Assembly: GCA_028284415.1 (NCBI GenBank)
Contig: JANQRU010000001.1
Span: 186,001 to 250,000 of the forward strand
Source of the DNA: Pyrinomonadaceae bacterium
GTDB taxonomy: Bacteria > Acidobacteriota > Blastocatellia > Pyrinomonadales > Pyrinomonadaceae
Direction of reading: 5' to 3'
Length of the DNA: 64,000 bases
How positions within the stretch are numbered: position 1 is the stretch's first letter; each line of letters opens with the position of its first letter. This document shows, in pieces, positions 1 through 9,165 of the stretch. The position numbers and the translations under genes were made by a program. Below the pieces are notes generated by a model that saw only the letters and a program-made list of their open reading frames with translations, had not been told where the DNA came from and did no database searches.

Positions 1-43
1 CAGATAAAAGAAAAACTGAAATTGTAATAATTGCTTTTTTCAT
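1..43 (-). CDS. 5' end of an exported protein, cut by window edge
   Basis: A minus-strand ATG at 41-43 opens a frame that stays open to the window edge. The 14 visible residues are MKKAIITISVFLLS, a basic start followed by a hydrophobic run, which is the beginning of a typical signal peptide. Nothing of the mature protein is visible, so no function can be given. It lies 118 bp downstream of the sugar transferase on the same strand and could be its operon partner. No clear Shine-Dalgarno is seen. Confidence 0.4.
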   Translation of the reverse strand, partial: MKKAIITISVFLLS

Positions 44-161
44 ATCGTTTAACTTAGCGAAAAATTGATATCTTAAACTAAAATATAACTGATATTATAA
101 CTTAATTAAAGTTTTGATGTTGGCTAAATTTTAATAGTTGTATCTATAGGATTTAGATAAT

Positions 162-926
162 CTATTTGTTTTTATTTTGAAGTTCCCAGAGCAATAAATG
201 CTTTAGGTAGGAATTATATGCTGAGAATTTAGAAATGCAGAATCCGGGGAACCCATCCATAAAACCACCTTTAAGTACGAAGGTTTGCAGAAAGGTGGTT
301 AATCCGGTTGTTGAAACTTTTAGTAATGAAGTTCTTTTCCCACGTTTATACATTTCTCTTGCAGCTAAAGGTGCATATCGCTCGCCAATCATTCGATGAT
401 GATACGAAGCATTTTCTACGCTGTAGTGCAGGATTTCTTCTTTTAGCTTTTCCACTTTCGCGTCTTTGTCCATTTCAATTGATTCATGAACTTCAAAATC
501 TTTCCAATGTCCTTTGTTTTTATTAAATAAACGCAACTGCCAATCCGGGTACCATCCGCTATGACGTATAGGCTTGTTCATATAATAAGAAAGCCTGGCA
601 ATTCGATATCCATCAGCCAGATTTTCTTTTGGCACAGTTTTTAGTTGTAAAATTTTATTTTTTAGTTCGTCTGAGACTCTTTCATCTGCATCGAGGCTAA
701 ATATCCATTTATTAGTACATTGTTCGACTGCAAATTGTTTTTGTTTACCAAATCCTAACCAACTTTGAGTTATTACTTTTGCCCCTTTATTTTCTGCAAT
801 TTTGACTGTGTCATCGGTGCTTTCTGAATCAACTACAATAATTTCATCAGCCCAAGATAATGTATCAATTGCTTGAGCAATATTTTTTTCCTCATTGAAA
901 GTAATAATTGTAGCTGAAATTTTCAC
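162..926 (-). CDS. Family 2 glycosyltransferase, WaaE/KdtX-like
   Basis: A cytoplasmic or membrane-associated GT-A sugar transferase of 254 residues. The N-terminus reads ISATIITFNEEKNI and is followed by the nucleotide-sugar segment VVDSESTDDT (about 31-40) and the DxD-like acidic motif SLDADE (about 77-82). This pattern is characteristic of the WaaE/KdtX branch that adds a glucose to the LPS inner core. Sugar and acceptor cannot be read from sequence, so the LPS-core role is an inference, supported by heptose and LptFG genes elsewhere in the window. The start is GTG at 924-926. The region just upstream contains one copy of the dispersed 39-bp repeat. Confidence 0.85.
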   Translation of the reverse strand: MKISATIITFNEEKNIAQAIDTLSWADEIIVVDSESTDDTVKIAENKGAKVITQSWLGFGKQKQFAVEQCTNKWIFSLDADERVSDELKNKILQLKTVPKENLADGYRIARLSYYMNKPIRHSGWYPDWQLRLFNKNKGHWKDFEVHESIEMDKDAKVEKLKEEILHYSVENASYHHRMIGERYAPLAAREMYKRGKRTSLLKVSTTGLTTFLQTFVLKGGFMDGFPGFCISKFSAYNSYLKHLLLWELQNKNK

Positions 927-942
927 GTGGGTATTTTGACAG

Positions 943-981
943 ACTTAAAGTAAAACTTAAAGTGTCGAGATTGTGACATTT
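943..981 (-). repeat. Dispersed 39-bp repeat, copy 1
   Basis: On the minus strand this reads AAATGTC, 8 nt, GACA, CTTTAAGT, TTT, ACTTTAAGT. The same layout occurs at 9126-9165, 22530-22568, 40488-40525 and 45367-45405. This copy lies between tolC and the sugar transferase and ends 16 bp before the GTG start, so it could be part of that gene's promoter or leader. Confidence 0.75.
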
Positions 982-1030
982 GAAGTGTTTGTTTAATGAA
1001 GGGGCGGAATGATCAATCCCGCCCATTTCA

Positions 1031-2887
1031 TTAATTGTTGTCGTCGCTTGGAGAATCAACAACAATATTGTTGGCTCGGAATGTGGTTGAAGTTGCTCTT
1101 TGTAAATCAGCAAGAGCTTTGTTGTAGTCTGTCTCAGCTCTTATTTCTGCATTTCTGGCATTTGCTAATGCGTTTTCTCTTTGAAATAACAAAAAGGTAG
1201 TCGAACGACCAACATCGTAAAGTTTTCTTTCACCTTCGAGTTGTATCTCAGCATTTTCTCTAGCTTTTCTAGCTGATAAAACTCTAAGCTTCGCCGTTTC
1301 AACCGCTTGAACTGCGTTTCTGACTTCTGTAATTATTGATTGCTCTTGTGAGCGTGTCTGAGCATCTAAACGGTTCTTTTGCGTTTCTGCAATGGCTAAA
1401 TTTGCTTTCGCAGTTTCATTTTTAAGTGGGAAACTTATTGTCACTCCAACAGTAAAGTTAGGTGCGTCAGACCTGAAAATGTTCTGCAAGGCTTGTGTGT
1501 AACCACCGCTTAAAAATGATGGCGTTCCCGGAATAATTACTTGTTGATTGACCAAAGGTGGTAGATTCAATGAAGCTCTTGTTTCATTAATACTATTTAA
1601 AAAAGCTAAATCTTGCTGAGAGGTAAATAAAGTTGTGACAATAGGTTCATCTCCTAAGGAAGTTTTGGATGATAGACCATTTAATGAAACCGTAGATGTA
1701 AGATCAATTCTTGGTTTAGTTTGATTTTTGAAGAAATCTATATCTATTGTGTTTATTTCATTTTGTAATTTTAATCTACTTAACTCGGGACGATTTGAAA
1801 TCGCATCTTTTATAGCATTATCTAAGCTTACCGTATCTAAACTAAAAACAGGTTTATCAGTTGGCATGTATGTTATCGTCCATTCAACCGAATTTGCTTC
1901 TTTTAAGAGAAGCTGTTTCAGGGCATTTTCGGCGATTGCAACTTGTTGTGAAGCAACTAAAACATCTGCTTCACGATTAGCCAATTCAGTGCTTACTTCA
2001 GCCTTTTGTAAAGGAGCCGCAGCACCCGCTTCAATCCGAGCTTCTACTTGTCTTAAGTTTTCTTTAGTCAAGTTAAGATTAGCAGCTCTATTCTGCTGAT
2101 CACGAAGTGCAAACACTAGATCCCAATAGGCTCTTTGTACTTGGGAAATAATTTCTATCGTTCTGCGTCTAAAGTCAGCGTCAGATTGGGCTATACGTTT
2201 TTTCTGAATTTTAATCTCTTTTCGGTTGAAATCAGTCTTTAAATTTCTCCAAAGAGGCTGGGTAAAAGTAACACCTAAACTTGTTGAGTAAAGAGCAGTA
2301 CCGCCGGAGCCTGTTAAATTACCATTACTTACTTGAGCTTGTGCAAAGGAATTTTCTGTACGGCTGTTATTAAAGAACACTCTGTAGTTACCGCCACCTT
2401 TTTCTACAAGCTTTGTGAAATCAGAATTTACTCTTATATCGTTCGTCGCATTTTGACCGGTGATCGAATTTCTATCGTAGCTTGGATTAAATGTAAATAC
2501 ACCATCAAAAGTACCTTCAAGTCTCCTGAGGTTTAACTCAGCAAGTTTTACATCGTCTCTAGCAATCTCTATATCATTGTTATTTTGTAATGCAAGCTTT
2601 ATTGCATCATTCAGAGAGAGAGATTTAGTTTGTGCAGTTTGAACTCCAACTCTTTTTAATAAGTTGGAGTTAGCAGAAGTATCAGTTCTTATAGCTTTTC
2701 TAGTAGTGATTATTTTAGAAGCGTTGTTTTTAGATTTTTCATCTTCAACAGCCTCCTCAATAGCTGGTTTGACCGTGTTTTTAGCTACCTGAGTAACTGG
2801 CTCTTGAGCAGATAAGTTAACGTCGCAGATAATTATTGCAATTAAAACAAATAAGTAGATTATCGAATAGCGACCATATGATTTCAT
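1031..2887 (-). CDS. TolC-family outer membrane efflux protein
   Basis: An outer-membrane channel component of type I secretion or tripartite efflux, 618 residues. A signal peptide is visible (MKSYGRYSIIYLFVLIAIII, cleaved near LSAQ), followed by a variable region and then the duplicated OEP pattern: SLNDAIKLALQNNNDIEIARDDVKLAEL at about 90-120 opens the first repeat, and the AIAETQKNRLD and IITEVRNAVQAVETAK stretches belong to the second coiled-coil half. No inner-membrane pump or adaptor lies next to it, so its partner is elsewhere. It is divergent from gap across a 229-bp spacer in which I see no further gene. Confidence 0.88.
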   Translation of the reverse strand: MKSYGRYSIIYLFVLIAIIICDVNLSAQEPVTQVAKNTVKPAIEEAVEDEKSKNNASKIITTRKAIRTDTSANSNLLKRVGVQTAQTKSLSLNDAIKLALQNNNDIEIARDDVKLAELNLRRLEGTFDGVFTFNPSYDRNSITGQNATNDIRVNSDFTKLVEKGGGNYRVFFNNSRTENSFAQAQVSNGNLTGSGGTALYSTSLGVTFTQPLWRNLKTDFNRKEIKIQKKRIAQSDADFRRRTIEIISQVQRAYWDLVFALRDQQNRAANLNLTKENLRQVEARIEAGAAAPLQKAEVSTELANREADVLVASQQVAIAENALKQLLLKEANSVEWTITYMPTDKPVFSLDTVSLDNAIKDAISNRPELSRLKLQNEINTIDIDFFKNQTKPRIDLTSTVSLNGLSSKTSLGDEPIVTTLFTSQQDLAFLNSINETRASLNLPPLVNQQVIIPGTPSFLSGGYTQALQNIFRSDAPNFTVGVTISFPLKNETAKANLAIAETQKNRLDAQTRSQEQSIITEVRNAVQAVETAKLRVLSARKARENAEIQLEGERKLYDVGRSTTFLLFQRENALANARNAEIRAETDYNKALADLQRATSTTFRANNIVVDSPSDDNN

Positions 2888-3116
2888 TATTTATATAACT
2901 CCAAATTAGTTATTGTATTAAAAAATTTCTTTCAAAACTCAAAAAATACTACGCTCAAATTTTTTCGTTTGTTTCAAAAAAAAACTTCAATAGTTAGAAT
3001 AATTTACAAAAAATTAAATTCGTATGTTTATAATAACGTGTCTTTGAACTTTATTAAAATATGGGTTATCTTCAATCCTTTAACAGACAAATATTTGGGA
3101 GGAATTTTTATTAGAA

Positions 3117-4124
3117 ATGGGCGTTAAAGTTGGTATAAATGGATTTGGTCGCATTGGTAGAAATGTTTTAAGAGCTTCTCTTGATGATAATGATATTGAT
3201 TATGTTGCAGTAAATGATCTAACTGACACAAAAACACTTGCACATCTTTTAAAGTATGACTCGGTGATGGGGAATTTGGAACATGAAATTTCTTCAACTG
3301 ATGATTCTATTACCGTAGATGGTGATACTTTCAAAGTATTCAGTGAAAGAGACCCAGCTAAAATTCCTTGGGAAGAAGTTGGAGCTGAGGTGGTCATTGA
3401 AGCCACAGGATTCTTTAGGGATAGAGAAGGAGCAAGCAAACATTTAAGAGGTGATGTTAAAAAAGTCGTTATTTCAGCCCCAGGAAAAGACCCTGATACG
3501 ACAATTGTTTTAGGAGTAAATGAAAATGATTATGATGCTGATAATCATCACATTATCTCCAATGCATCCTGTACAACTAATTGTTTAGCTCCTGTTGCAA
3601 AAGTAATAAATGAAAAATTTGGTATTAAAAATGCGATGATGACTACAATCCACGCTTATACCAACGGACAAAATTTACTTGATACTCCACATAAAGACCT
3701 GAGGAGAGCAAGAGCTGCAGGACTTTCGATGATTCCTACTTCGACAGGTGCAGCAAAGGCTGTTGCTTTAGTAATTCCGGAACTCGAAGGAAAATTTGAT
3801 GGTATTTCAGTTCGTGTTCCAACACCTAATGTTTCTTTGGTAGATGTTGTGATGAACGTTGAAACTGAAACAACTGCAGAAGAAGTAAATCAAGCTTTGA
3901 AAAACGCTGCAAATGAAGAAATGAAAGGTATCTTAGGTTTTTCAGAAGAACCGTTAGTTTCTATTGACTATAAAGGCAATTCAAATTCTTCTATTGTAGA
4001 TGCTGAAAATACAGCAGTAATGGATGGAAAATCAGTTAAATTACTAAGTTGGTATGACAATGAGTGGGGATATTCTTGTCGTGTGCGTGATCTAGTTAAA
4101 TATATTGCTGACAAGGGTTTATAG
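3117..4124 (+). CDS. gap: Glyceraldehyde-3-phosphate dehydrogenase, type I
   Basis: Oxidises and phosphorylates glyceraldehyde-3-phosphate to 1,3-bisphosphoglycerate in glycolysis. The 335-residue length is normal. The Rossmann motif GINGFGRIGR (residues 6-15), the catalytic segment SNASCTTNCLAP with Cys near 152, the TTIHAYTNGQ segment with its active-site His, and the C-terminal WYDNEWGYS motif are all present. A GGAGG sits about 14 nt before the ATG, slightly far. A rho-independent terminator follows, so gap appears to be transcribed separately from the S41-pgk-tpiA-secG group just downstream. Confidence 0.98.
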   Translation: MGVKVGINGFGRIGRNVLRASLDDNDIDYVAVNDLTDTKTLAHLLKYDSVMGNLEHEISSTDDSITVDGDTFKVFSERDPAKIPWEEVGAEVVIEATGFFRDREGASKHLRGDVKKVVISAPGKDPDTTIVLGVNENDYDADNHHIISNASCTTNCLAPVAKVINEKFGIKNAMMTTIHAYTNGQNLLDTPHKDLRRARAAGLSMIPTSTGAAKAVALVIPELEGKFDGISVRVPTPNVSLVDVVMNVETETTAEEVNQALKNAANEEMKGILGFSEEPLVSIDYKGNSNSSIVDAENTAVMDGKSVKLLSWYDNEWGYSCRVRDLVKYIADKGL

Positions 4125-4158
4125 TTCAATATATAGAATTAACTTAAGTAAACAAGAC

Positions 4159-4191
4159 AATGCCTTAGGAAACTGAGGCATTTTATTTTTT
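4159..4191 (+). terminator. Rho-independent terminator after gap
   Basis: A 10-bp stem, AATGCCTTAG / CTGAGGCATT with one G-T pair and a GAAA loop, is followed by TTATTTTTT. Confidence 0.85.
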
Positions 4192-4247
4192 AAAATTTAG
4201 AATTTCAAATTTGTCAGTTTTTTAGTATTTGGCTAATCTTATAAATT

Positions 4248-6455
4248 ATGAAATTAAATAAAACTTTACCTCTCATATTTGTAGCTTTATTTGTTTTCTT
4301 AGTTCAAGTTAATAATTCACAAATAGTCGGAGAAACTGCAAGGACCGCTGCAGGAAGCTCAAACTCAGCAAATGATTCTGAAGCCCAGCGTAGATTAGAA
4401 ACTTTCAACATCGTTTGGAACACAATAAATGATAATTATTTCGACAGATCATTTAGCGGTTTAGATTGGAACAAAATTAAAGATGAATATAGACCTAAAG
4501 TGATCAAAGCCAGTAGTGATGCTGAGTTACACAAAATATTAGAAGATATGGTTTTGAGATTAGACCGTTCTCATTTTGGAATTATACCGCCGGAAGTTTA
4601 TGAAGAGTTTCAAAAAAAGAAAGAAGAAGCCAAGAATAAATTCCCAGATGAACAAGAAGACACTGAAATAGACGATGAAAAAATAAACACTGATGAAGTT
4701 TTGGAAGAGGAGGATAATAATATTTACAAATATGGACCAGGCATTGACTTAAGATTTATAGATAACAAATTTATTATTTCTGAAGTAAAAGTAGATTCAT
4801 ATGCAGCAAAAGCAGGTATAAAGATTGGTTACATATTGGACAAAGTTAACGGAGTAAGTCTAAGCGAATTCATTTTAGCTATAAAACCCTACATGGGAAA
4901 AGGAAAGTCTGTAGAAAAACAACTAGCCCTTTCACTTGTAAATGAGGTACTAAATGGTCTTGATGAAACATATGTTCAATTAACTGTAACTGATGGAAAT
5001 TCCAAACCTTCACAGGTATTAGTTAAAAGGGAAAAAATTGAAGGCAATTTTGTAAAAGTATTGAGCAATTTCCCCGATAGTTACTTAAAGTTTGAGTCTA
5101 AATCAGTTGCCGAAAACATTGGATTTATTAAGTTTAATCACTTTGCACTACCTGTCGTTGAAAAGTTTTGTAATGCAATCACAGAACATAAAGACAAAGA
5201 AGCGATAATAATCGACTTACGCGGTAATTTAGGCGGTTCATTCGGAACTTTGATTGGAATTACAGGACTTCTTATTGATAAACCAATTCGAATTGGAACT
5301 GAAATATCTAGAGATGGTATTGAACCAAGATTTGTTAGTCCTCACAAGAAAAACTACAAAGGCAAGATACTAATTTTGGTTGATAGTTTGAGTTATTCTG
5401 CGGCTGAGATATTTGCTGCTGCACTCCAAGAAAACAACAAAGCTAAAGTAATAGGTGAGGTAAGTGCGGGCGAAGCCCTTCCTTCATTAACTAAAGTGTT
5501 ACCTACAGGTGCTGTGTTTATGTTTCCTGTAGCAAACTTCAAAACTCCAAAGGGTAATGTAATTGAAGGTGTTGGCGTAAAACCTGATCTGAATGTTTCT
5601 TTGAACAGAAATTTATTATTAAGCGGTAAGGATAATCAGTTAGATGCAGCGATAAAAGTTATAAATCAAAATGTTTTCTCTAAAACAGACAAGAATAAGA
5701 GAGCCACAAAGAGACCTCCAAAAATAGCGGCTGGTGCTCCAACACCTCCGCCACCACCAAGACCAAAAAAGATTCGCAGAAAGAGAGAACTAAGAAAAAA
5801 TTACGATGCTCAAGCTTTAAGTATAATTGATGAATACGTAAAGGCTATTGGGGGAAAAGAAAATATAGACTCAATCCAAAATTATAGTGCTTATGGAAAA
5901 ATTGCATTATCAAATTCTGGTGCTTTAATTGAAGGTAAAGGAAGTATAAATTGGTCGTCACCAAACAAGTTTGCGGAAATATATAGCATTGATTCAGTAG
6001 GGGAAGTCAAAGAAGTATTCAATGGAAATCAGTACTTTATGCAAACCCAAGTGACTGGGGCAGATGAGATTACGAATCAACTTTACTTGACCGATAAGAA
6101 GCTTGCAGCAAACTTTAAAGAGTTTATTAACATAAAGGAAATATATCGTCAGATAACTTATAGTGGAGCTTATGACTTTGAAGGTAAATCACTACATCTT
6201 GTAGATGTTATGACTCCTGAAGGATTTAATGTAACATTTGGGTTTGATTCTAAAACCAAATTATTGGTTAGGAGAACAAGTCGTTTTTCCGATATTACTT
6301 ATGGTGATTATAGAAAAGTTGGGAATATTTTATTTCCGTTTTCAATCAAAAGAGGGAAAGTTGTTGAATACAAATTTATAAGTGTTCAGACAAACATAAA
6401 GTTATCTGAAGCAATATTTAATAAAGAAGAAAATTGTTTTGATAAAGTAGATTAA
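4248..6455 (+). CDS. S41-family (C-terminal processing) protease with PDZ and C-terminal extension
   Basis: An exported serine protease of the CtpA/tricorn-core superfamily, 735 residues. Visible parts: signal peptide (residues 1-25), helical N-terminal region with [10 protein letters not shown] at about 105, an acidic low-complexity stretch (about 125-160), a PDZ domain (about 160-255), and the S41 core with [10 protein letters not shown] and the catalytic-serine region [16 protein letters not shown] basic, proline-rich linker (about 500-520) leads to a further 200-residue domain of beta-rich appearance resembling lipoprotein-sorting-type proteins; that resemblance is weak. It ends 4 bp before pgk, so it is co-transcribed with glycolysis genes, an unexplained combination. 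No clear Shine-Dalgarno precedes the start. Confidence 0.85.
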   Translation: MKLNKTLPLIFVALFVFLVQVNNSQIVGETARTAAGSSNSANDSEAQRRLETFNIVWNTINDNYFDRSFSGLDWNKIKDEYRPKVIKASSDAELHKILEDMVLRLDRSHFGIIPPEVYEEFQKKKEEAKNKFPDEQEDTEIDDEKINTDEVLEEEDNNIYKYGPGIDLRFIDNKFIISEVKVDSYAAKAGIKIGYILDKVNGVSLSEFILAIKPYMGKGKSVEKQLALSLVNEVLNGLDETYVQLTVTDGNSKPSQVLVKREKIEGNFVKVLSNFPDSYLKFESKSVAENIGFIKFNHFALPVVEKFCNAITEHKDKEAIIIDLRGNLGGSFGTLIGITGLLIDKPIRIGTEISRDGIEPRFVSPHKKNYKGKILILVDSLSYSAAEIFAAALQENNKAKVIGEVSAGEALPSLTKVLPTGAVFMFPVANFKTPKGNVIEGVGVKPDLNVSLNRNLLLSGKDNQLDAAIKVINQNVFSKTDKNKRATKRPPKIAAGAPTPPPPPRPKKIRRKRELRKNYDAQALSIIDEYVKAIGGKENIDSIQNYSAYGKIALSNSGALIEGKGSINWSSPNKFAEIYSIDSVGEVKEVFNGNQYFMQTQVTGADEITNQLYLTDKKLAANFKEFINIKEIYRQITYSGAYDFEGKSLHLVDVMTPEGFNVTFGFDSKTKLLVRRTSRFSDITYGDYRKVGNILFPFSIKRGKVVEYKFISVQTNIKLSEAIFNKEENCFDKVD

Positions 6456-6459
6456 GTAT

Positions 6460-7656
6460 ATGAACAAGAAATCAATTAAAGATTTAGATTTAAAAGGCAA
6501 AAGAACATTCATCAGAGTAGATTTTAATGTTCCTATAAAAGAAGGCAAGGTTGCTGATGATACAAGAATTCAGGGTGCTTTACCGACAATAAAGTATGCG
6601 ATTGATAATGGGGCGAAATTGATTCTTGCCTCTCATTTGGGAAGACCTAAAGGAGAAAGAGAAGATAGATTTAGTTTAGAGCCAGTTTCTAAAAAGCTAG
6701 CGGAGATTTTAGGACAAGAAGTTCATTTCGCAGATGATTGTGTAGGGGATGAAGTAAAACAAAAGGCTGATAACCTTAAAGAAGGTGAGATATTGCTTTT
6801 AGAAAATGTGCGATTCCATGCTGGAGAAAAAGGAAATGATAGTGAATTTGCTAAACAACTAGCTGAGCTGGCAGACGTTTATGTAAATGATGCATTTGGA
6901 ACAGCTCACAGAGCTCATGCTTCAACTGCGGGAATTACAGAGTTTGTTGGGCAATGTGCTGCCGGATTATTACTTCAAAAAGAACTTGAAGTATTAGGTG
7001 AAGTCTTAGAATCACCCAAAAGACCTTTTGTAGCAATATTAGGTGGAGCTAAAGTTTCCGATAAGATACCTGTTATTAAATCATTGATAGAAAAGAAGGT
7101 TAACAAGCTTTTAATAGGTGGTGCAATGGCTTACACCTTTTTTAAAGCCATGGGATACACGATCGGGAAATCATTAGTTGAAGATGATATGATGCCAACA
7201 GCTTTAGAAATCCAAAAAGAAGCTGAAGCGGCAGAAATAGAATTACTTTTACCTACAGATCACAAAACAGTTGATTCTTACGATCCTTTAAATTCTATGC
7301 GTGAGATGCCAATAGATTTTACTAATTCTGGTTTGGTTGGTTTGGATATTGGAACAGAAACAGCAGTAATTTTTGAAAAAGCTCTGGAAGGAGCTAAGAC
7401 AATAATCTGGAACGGTCCGATGGGAATGTTTGAAGAAAAGCCATTCGATACAGGTACAATTGCGATTGCTGAAGCTGTTGCAAAAGCAACGGAAAATGGT
7501 GCATTTTCTGTTGTTGGCGGTGGAGATTCAGTCGCTGCAATAAAACAACCGGGGCTTGATGATAAAATTTCACACATTTCAACTGGCGGTGGAGCTGCAT
7601 TGGAATTTCTATCAGGGAACAAATTACCAGGAGTGGAAGCTTTAGACGAAAAATAA
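6460..7656 (+). CDS. pgk: Phosphoglycerate kinase
   Basis: Transfers the acyl phosphate of 1,3-bisphosphoglycerate to ADP in lower glycolysis. The 398 residues match the normal length. The N-terminal substrate segment [10 protein letters not shown], the [10 protein letters not shown] loop, the [13 protein letters not shown] segment, the hinge region [10 protein letters not shown] and the nucleotide-binding [10 protein letters not shown] near the C-terminus are intact. It starts 4 bp after the S41 protease stop codon and ends 3 bp before tpiA, which indicates one transcript and probable translational coupling, since neither junction has a good Shine-Dalgarno. Confidence 0.98.
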   Translation: MNKKSIKDLDLKGKRTFIRVDFNVPIKEGKVADDTRIQGALPTIKYAIDNGAKLILASHLGRPKGEREDRFSLEPVSKKLAEILGQEVHFADDCVGDEVKQKADNLKEGEILLLENVRFHAGEKGNDSEFAKQLAELADVYVNDAFGTAHRAHASTAGITEFVGQCAAGLLLQKELEVLGEVLESPKRPFVAILGGAKVSDKIPVIKSLIEKKVNKLLIGGAMAYTFFKAMGYTIGKSLVEDDMMPTALEIQKEAEAAEIELLLPTDHKTVDSYDPLNSMREMPIDFTNSGLVGLDIGTETAVIFEKALEGAKTIIWNGPMGMFEEKPFDTGTIAIAEAVAKATENGAFSVVGGGDSVAAIKQPGLDDKISHISTGGGAALEFLSGNKLPGVEALDEK

Positions 7657-7659
7657 ATT

Positions 7660-8415
7660 ATGAGAAAACCTATTATCGCCGGAAATTGGAAGATGTATAA
7701 ATTGCATGATGAAGCAGTTGATACATCTTTGGAATTAAAACCATTAGTTGCTAATGCAAATCACTGTGAAATCATCATTGCTCCTGTTTTTACAGCTTTG
7801 AAAACTGTAGCAGATAGGATGGAAGGTTCTAACATTCAAGTAGCAGCACAAAACTGTTCTACTCAGATTGAGCACTCTGCTCATACCGGAGAGATTTGTG
7901 CGGATATGATTAAGGACATCGGATGTTCACATATAATCATCGGACATTCTGAACGTCGTCAATTTTATAGTGAGACTGATGAATCGGTTAATCAGAAAAC
8001 TAAGGCTTGTCTGCACTTTGGATTGACAGCAATTGTTTGTGTTGGAGAGACTCTCGATGAAAGAGAATCAGGCAATGCGGAGAACATTGTTAAAAAGCAA
8101 CTAACGGGTGCTTTGGCGGGTTTGACAGTTGCAGACATGGAACGTATCATAATCGCTTACGAGCCTGTCTGGGCAATTGGTACAGGAAAGACTGCCACGC
8201 CCGAACAGGCTCAAGAAATGCACGGGTTCATACGCAGAGTATTGAATGAAACACACTCTACAGAAGCTGCTGAAAACACTAGAATTCTTTATGGCGGATC
8301 AGTAAAACCTGCAAACGTAAAAGAGTTGATGAGTGAGGCAGACATTGACGGTGCATTAGTTGGCGGAGCAAGCTTGGATGCTAATAGCTTCGCTCAAATA
8401 GTTAATTTTAAGTAG
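7660..8415 (+). CDS. tpiA: Triosephosphate isomerase
   Basis: Interconverts dihydroxyacetone phosphate and glyceraldehyde-3-phosphate; a dimeric TIM barrel of 251 residues. Active-site residues are visible: Asn9 and Lys11 in GNWKMYK, the electrophilic His in IIGHSERR, the catalytic Glu in [14 protein letters not shown] (loop 6 follows), and the phosphate-binding YGGSVKPAN and GALVGGASL segments. It sits tightly after pgk and 22 bp before secG. The order pgk-tpiA-secG is common in bacteria. Confidence 0.98.
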   Translation: MRKPIIAGNWKMYKLHDEAVDTSLELKPLVANANHCEIIIAPVFTALKTVADRMEGSNIQVAAQNCSTQIEHSAHTGEICADMIKDIGCSHIIIGHSERRQFYSETDESVNQKTKACLHFGLTAIVCVGETLDERESGNAENIVKKQLTGALAGLTVADMERIIIAYEPVWAIGTGKTATPEQAQEMHGFIRRVLNETHSTEAAENTRILYGGSVKPANVKELMSEADIDGALVGGASLDANSFAQIVNFK

Positions 8416-8437
8416 TTTCATAAATTGGAGTATTAAA

Positions 8438-8959
8438 TTGGAAACTTTTTTATACATAGTATTTTTTCTTTCTTGTATTGTTTTAGTAGTTGCTGTTTTG
8501 TTACAACCAGGTAAAACTGATGCGGGAGCTTTATTTACAAGCGGTGTCTCAAGCACTTCCATGAACCCGCGCGGTACGGCTTCAGTTTTATCTAAGCTGA
8601 CAATTGTTACAGCTACGATCTTTATGCTTACGGCACTCTTACTTTCTTTACCTGCATTAACCGGACAGCGTTCTGTAATGGAAACTGATAGTGGAAATAA
8701 TATAACCGCTCCGACAAATGCAAATACCTCTAACGCTAATGTTGCAAACACAGCTAATAGCGCAACGAATTCAGCTAATACCACAGATGAGAAAAAAGAT
8801 TCAGAAGAATCTAAAGATAAGAAGTCTGAGGAAAAAGAAGAGAAGAAGGCTGACAATGAAAAACCTGAGAATAAATCTGAAACAAAAGCAGATGAAGTTG
8901 AAGATAAGGCAAAAGATAAAGAAGATAAAACTGAAGAAAAGAAAGACGAAAGTAAATAG
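8438..8959 (+). CDS. secG: SecG preprotein translocase subunit with long acidic/basic tail
   Basis: The small membrane subunit of the SecYEG channel. Residues 1-25 and about 55-78 form the two membrane segments, joined by the conserved cytoplasmic loop with LLQPGKTDAGALFTSG. The family is usually 75-110 residues; here 173 because a tail follows: Asn/Ala/Thr-rich (about 85-112), then almost entirely Lys/Glu/Asp (about 113-173). The start is TTG at 8438, chosen because a GGAG lies about 10 nt upstream and the encoded METFLYIV begins the family's first helix. tRNA-Leu follows 25 bp after the stop codon. Confidence 0.92.
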   Translation: METFLYIVFFLSCIVLVVAVLLQPGKTDAGALFTSGVSSTSMNPRGTASVLSKLTIVTATIFMLTALLLSLPALTGQRSVMETDSGNNITAPTNANTSNANVANTANSATNSANTTDEKKDSEESKDKKSEEKEEKKADNEKPENKSETKADEVEDKAKDKEDKTEEKKDESK

Positions 8960-8984
8960 TATTTTGAATGATATATTCAAATCA

Positions 8985-9066
8985 GCCGAGGTGGTGAAAT
9001 TGGTAAACACGCACGCTTGAGGGGCGTGTGGAGCAATCCTTGGGGGTTCGAGTCCCCCCCTCGGCA
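8985..9066 (+). tRNA. tRNA-Leu (GAG)
   Basis: Acceptor arms GCCGAGG and CCTCGGC pair fully, with discriminator A at 9066. The anticodon stem CACGC/GCGTG holds loop TTGAGGG, giving anticodon GAG. The extended variable arm is typical of class II tRNA, and the T arm GGGGG-TTCGAGT-CCCCC is perfect. CCA is not encoded, unlike the tRNA-Gly and tRNA-Cys genes in this window. Confidence 0.97.
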
Positions 9067-9115
9067 TAAACAAAGTAAAGCCCTGCTTGTTTAAGCAGGG
9101 CTTTACTTTGTTTAT
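9066..9115. terminator. Strong symmetric terminator hairpin
   Basis: A 23-bp perfect inverted repeat with a 4-nt loop (GTTT) containing AAAGCCCTGCTT / AAGCAGGGCTTT. It begins at the last base of tRNA-Leu and is AT-rich at both feet, so it can end transcription from the plus-strand secG/tRNA side and from the minus-strand carboxylase side. Confidence 0.9.
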
Positions 9116-9125
9116 AAATTACATT

Positions 9126-9165
9126 AAATGTCTATATTCTGACTCTTAAAGTAAGACTTTAGAGT
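9126..9165 (+). repeat. Dispersed 39-bp repeat, copy 2
   Basis: Reads AAATGTC, 8 nt, GACT, CTTAAAGT, AAG, ACTTTAGAGT. Its tail covers the stop codon (9159-9161) of the minus-strand carboxylase gene, so the last codons of that gene lie inside the repeat. Confidence 0.7.

Noticed and set aside
915-935. Possible parS site (TTTTCACGTGGG)
   Set aside because: Only about half of the 16-bp parS palindrome matches, and the site overlaps a GTG start codon; parB is 28 kb away.
892-1113. Minus-strand frame of 73 residues across the tolC end
   Set aside because: Overlaps both neighbouring genes and the dispersed repeat in another frame; composition is random-like.
3003-3034. Possible gap promoter (TTTACA and TATAAT)
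   Set aside because: The -10 is good but the spacer is 20 bp, too long to support as a pair.
4135-4155. AACTTAAGTAAAC resembling the dispersed repeat tail
   Set aside because: Only one tail-like unit, without the TGTC-N8-GACA head.
7278-7622. Antisense frames within pgk
   Set aside because: Shadow frames of a clearly identified gene.
8718-9073. Frames over the secG tail and tRNA-Leu
   Set aside because: Produced by the low-complexity Lys/Glu codons of secG in other frames and by tRNA sequence.
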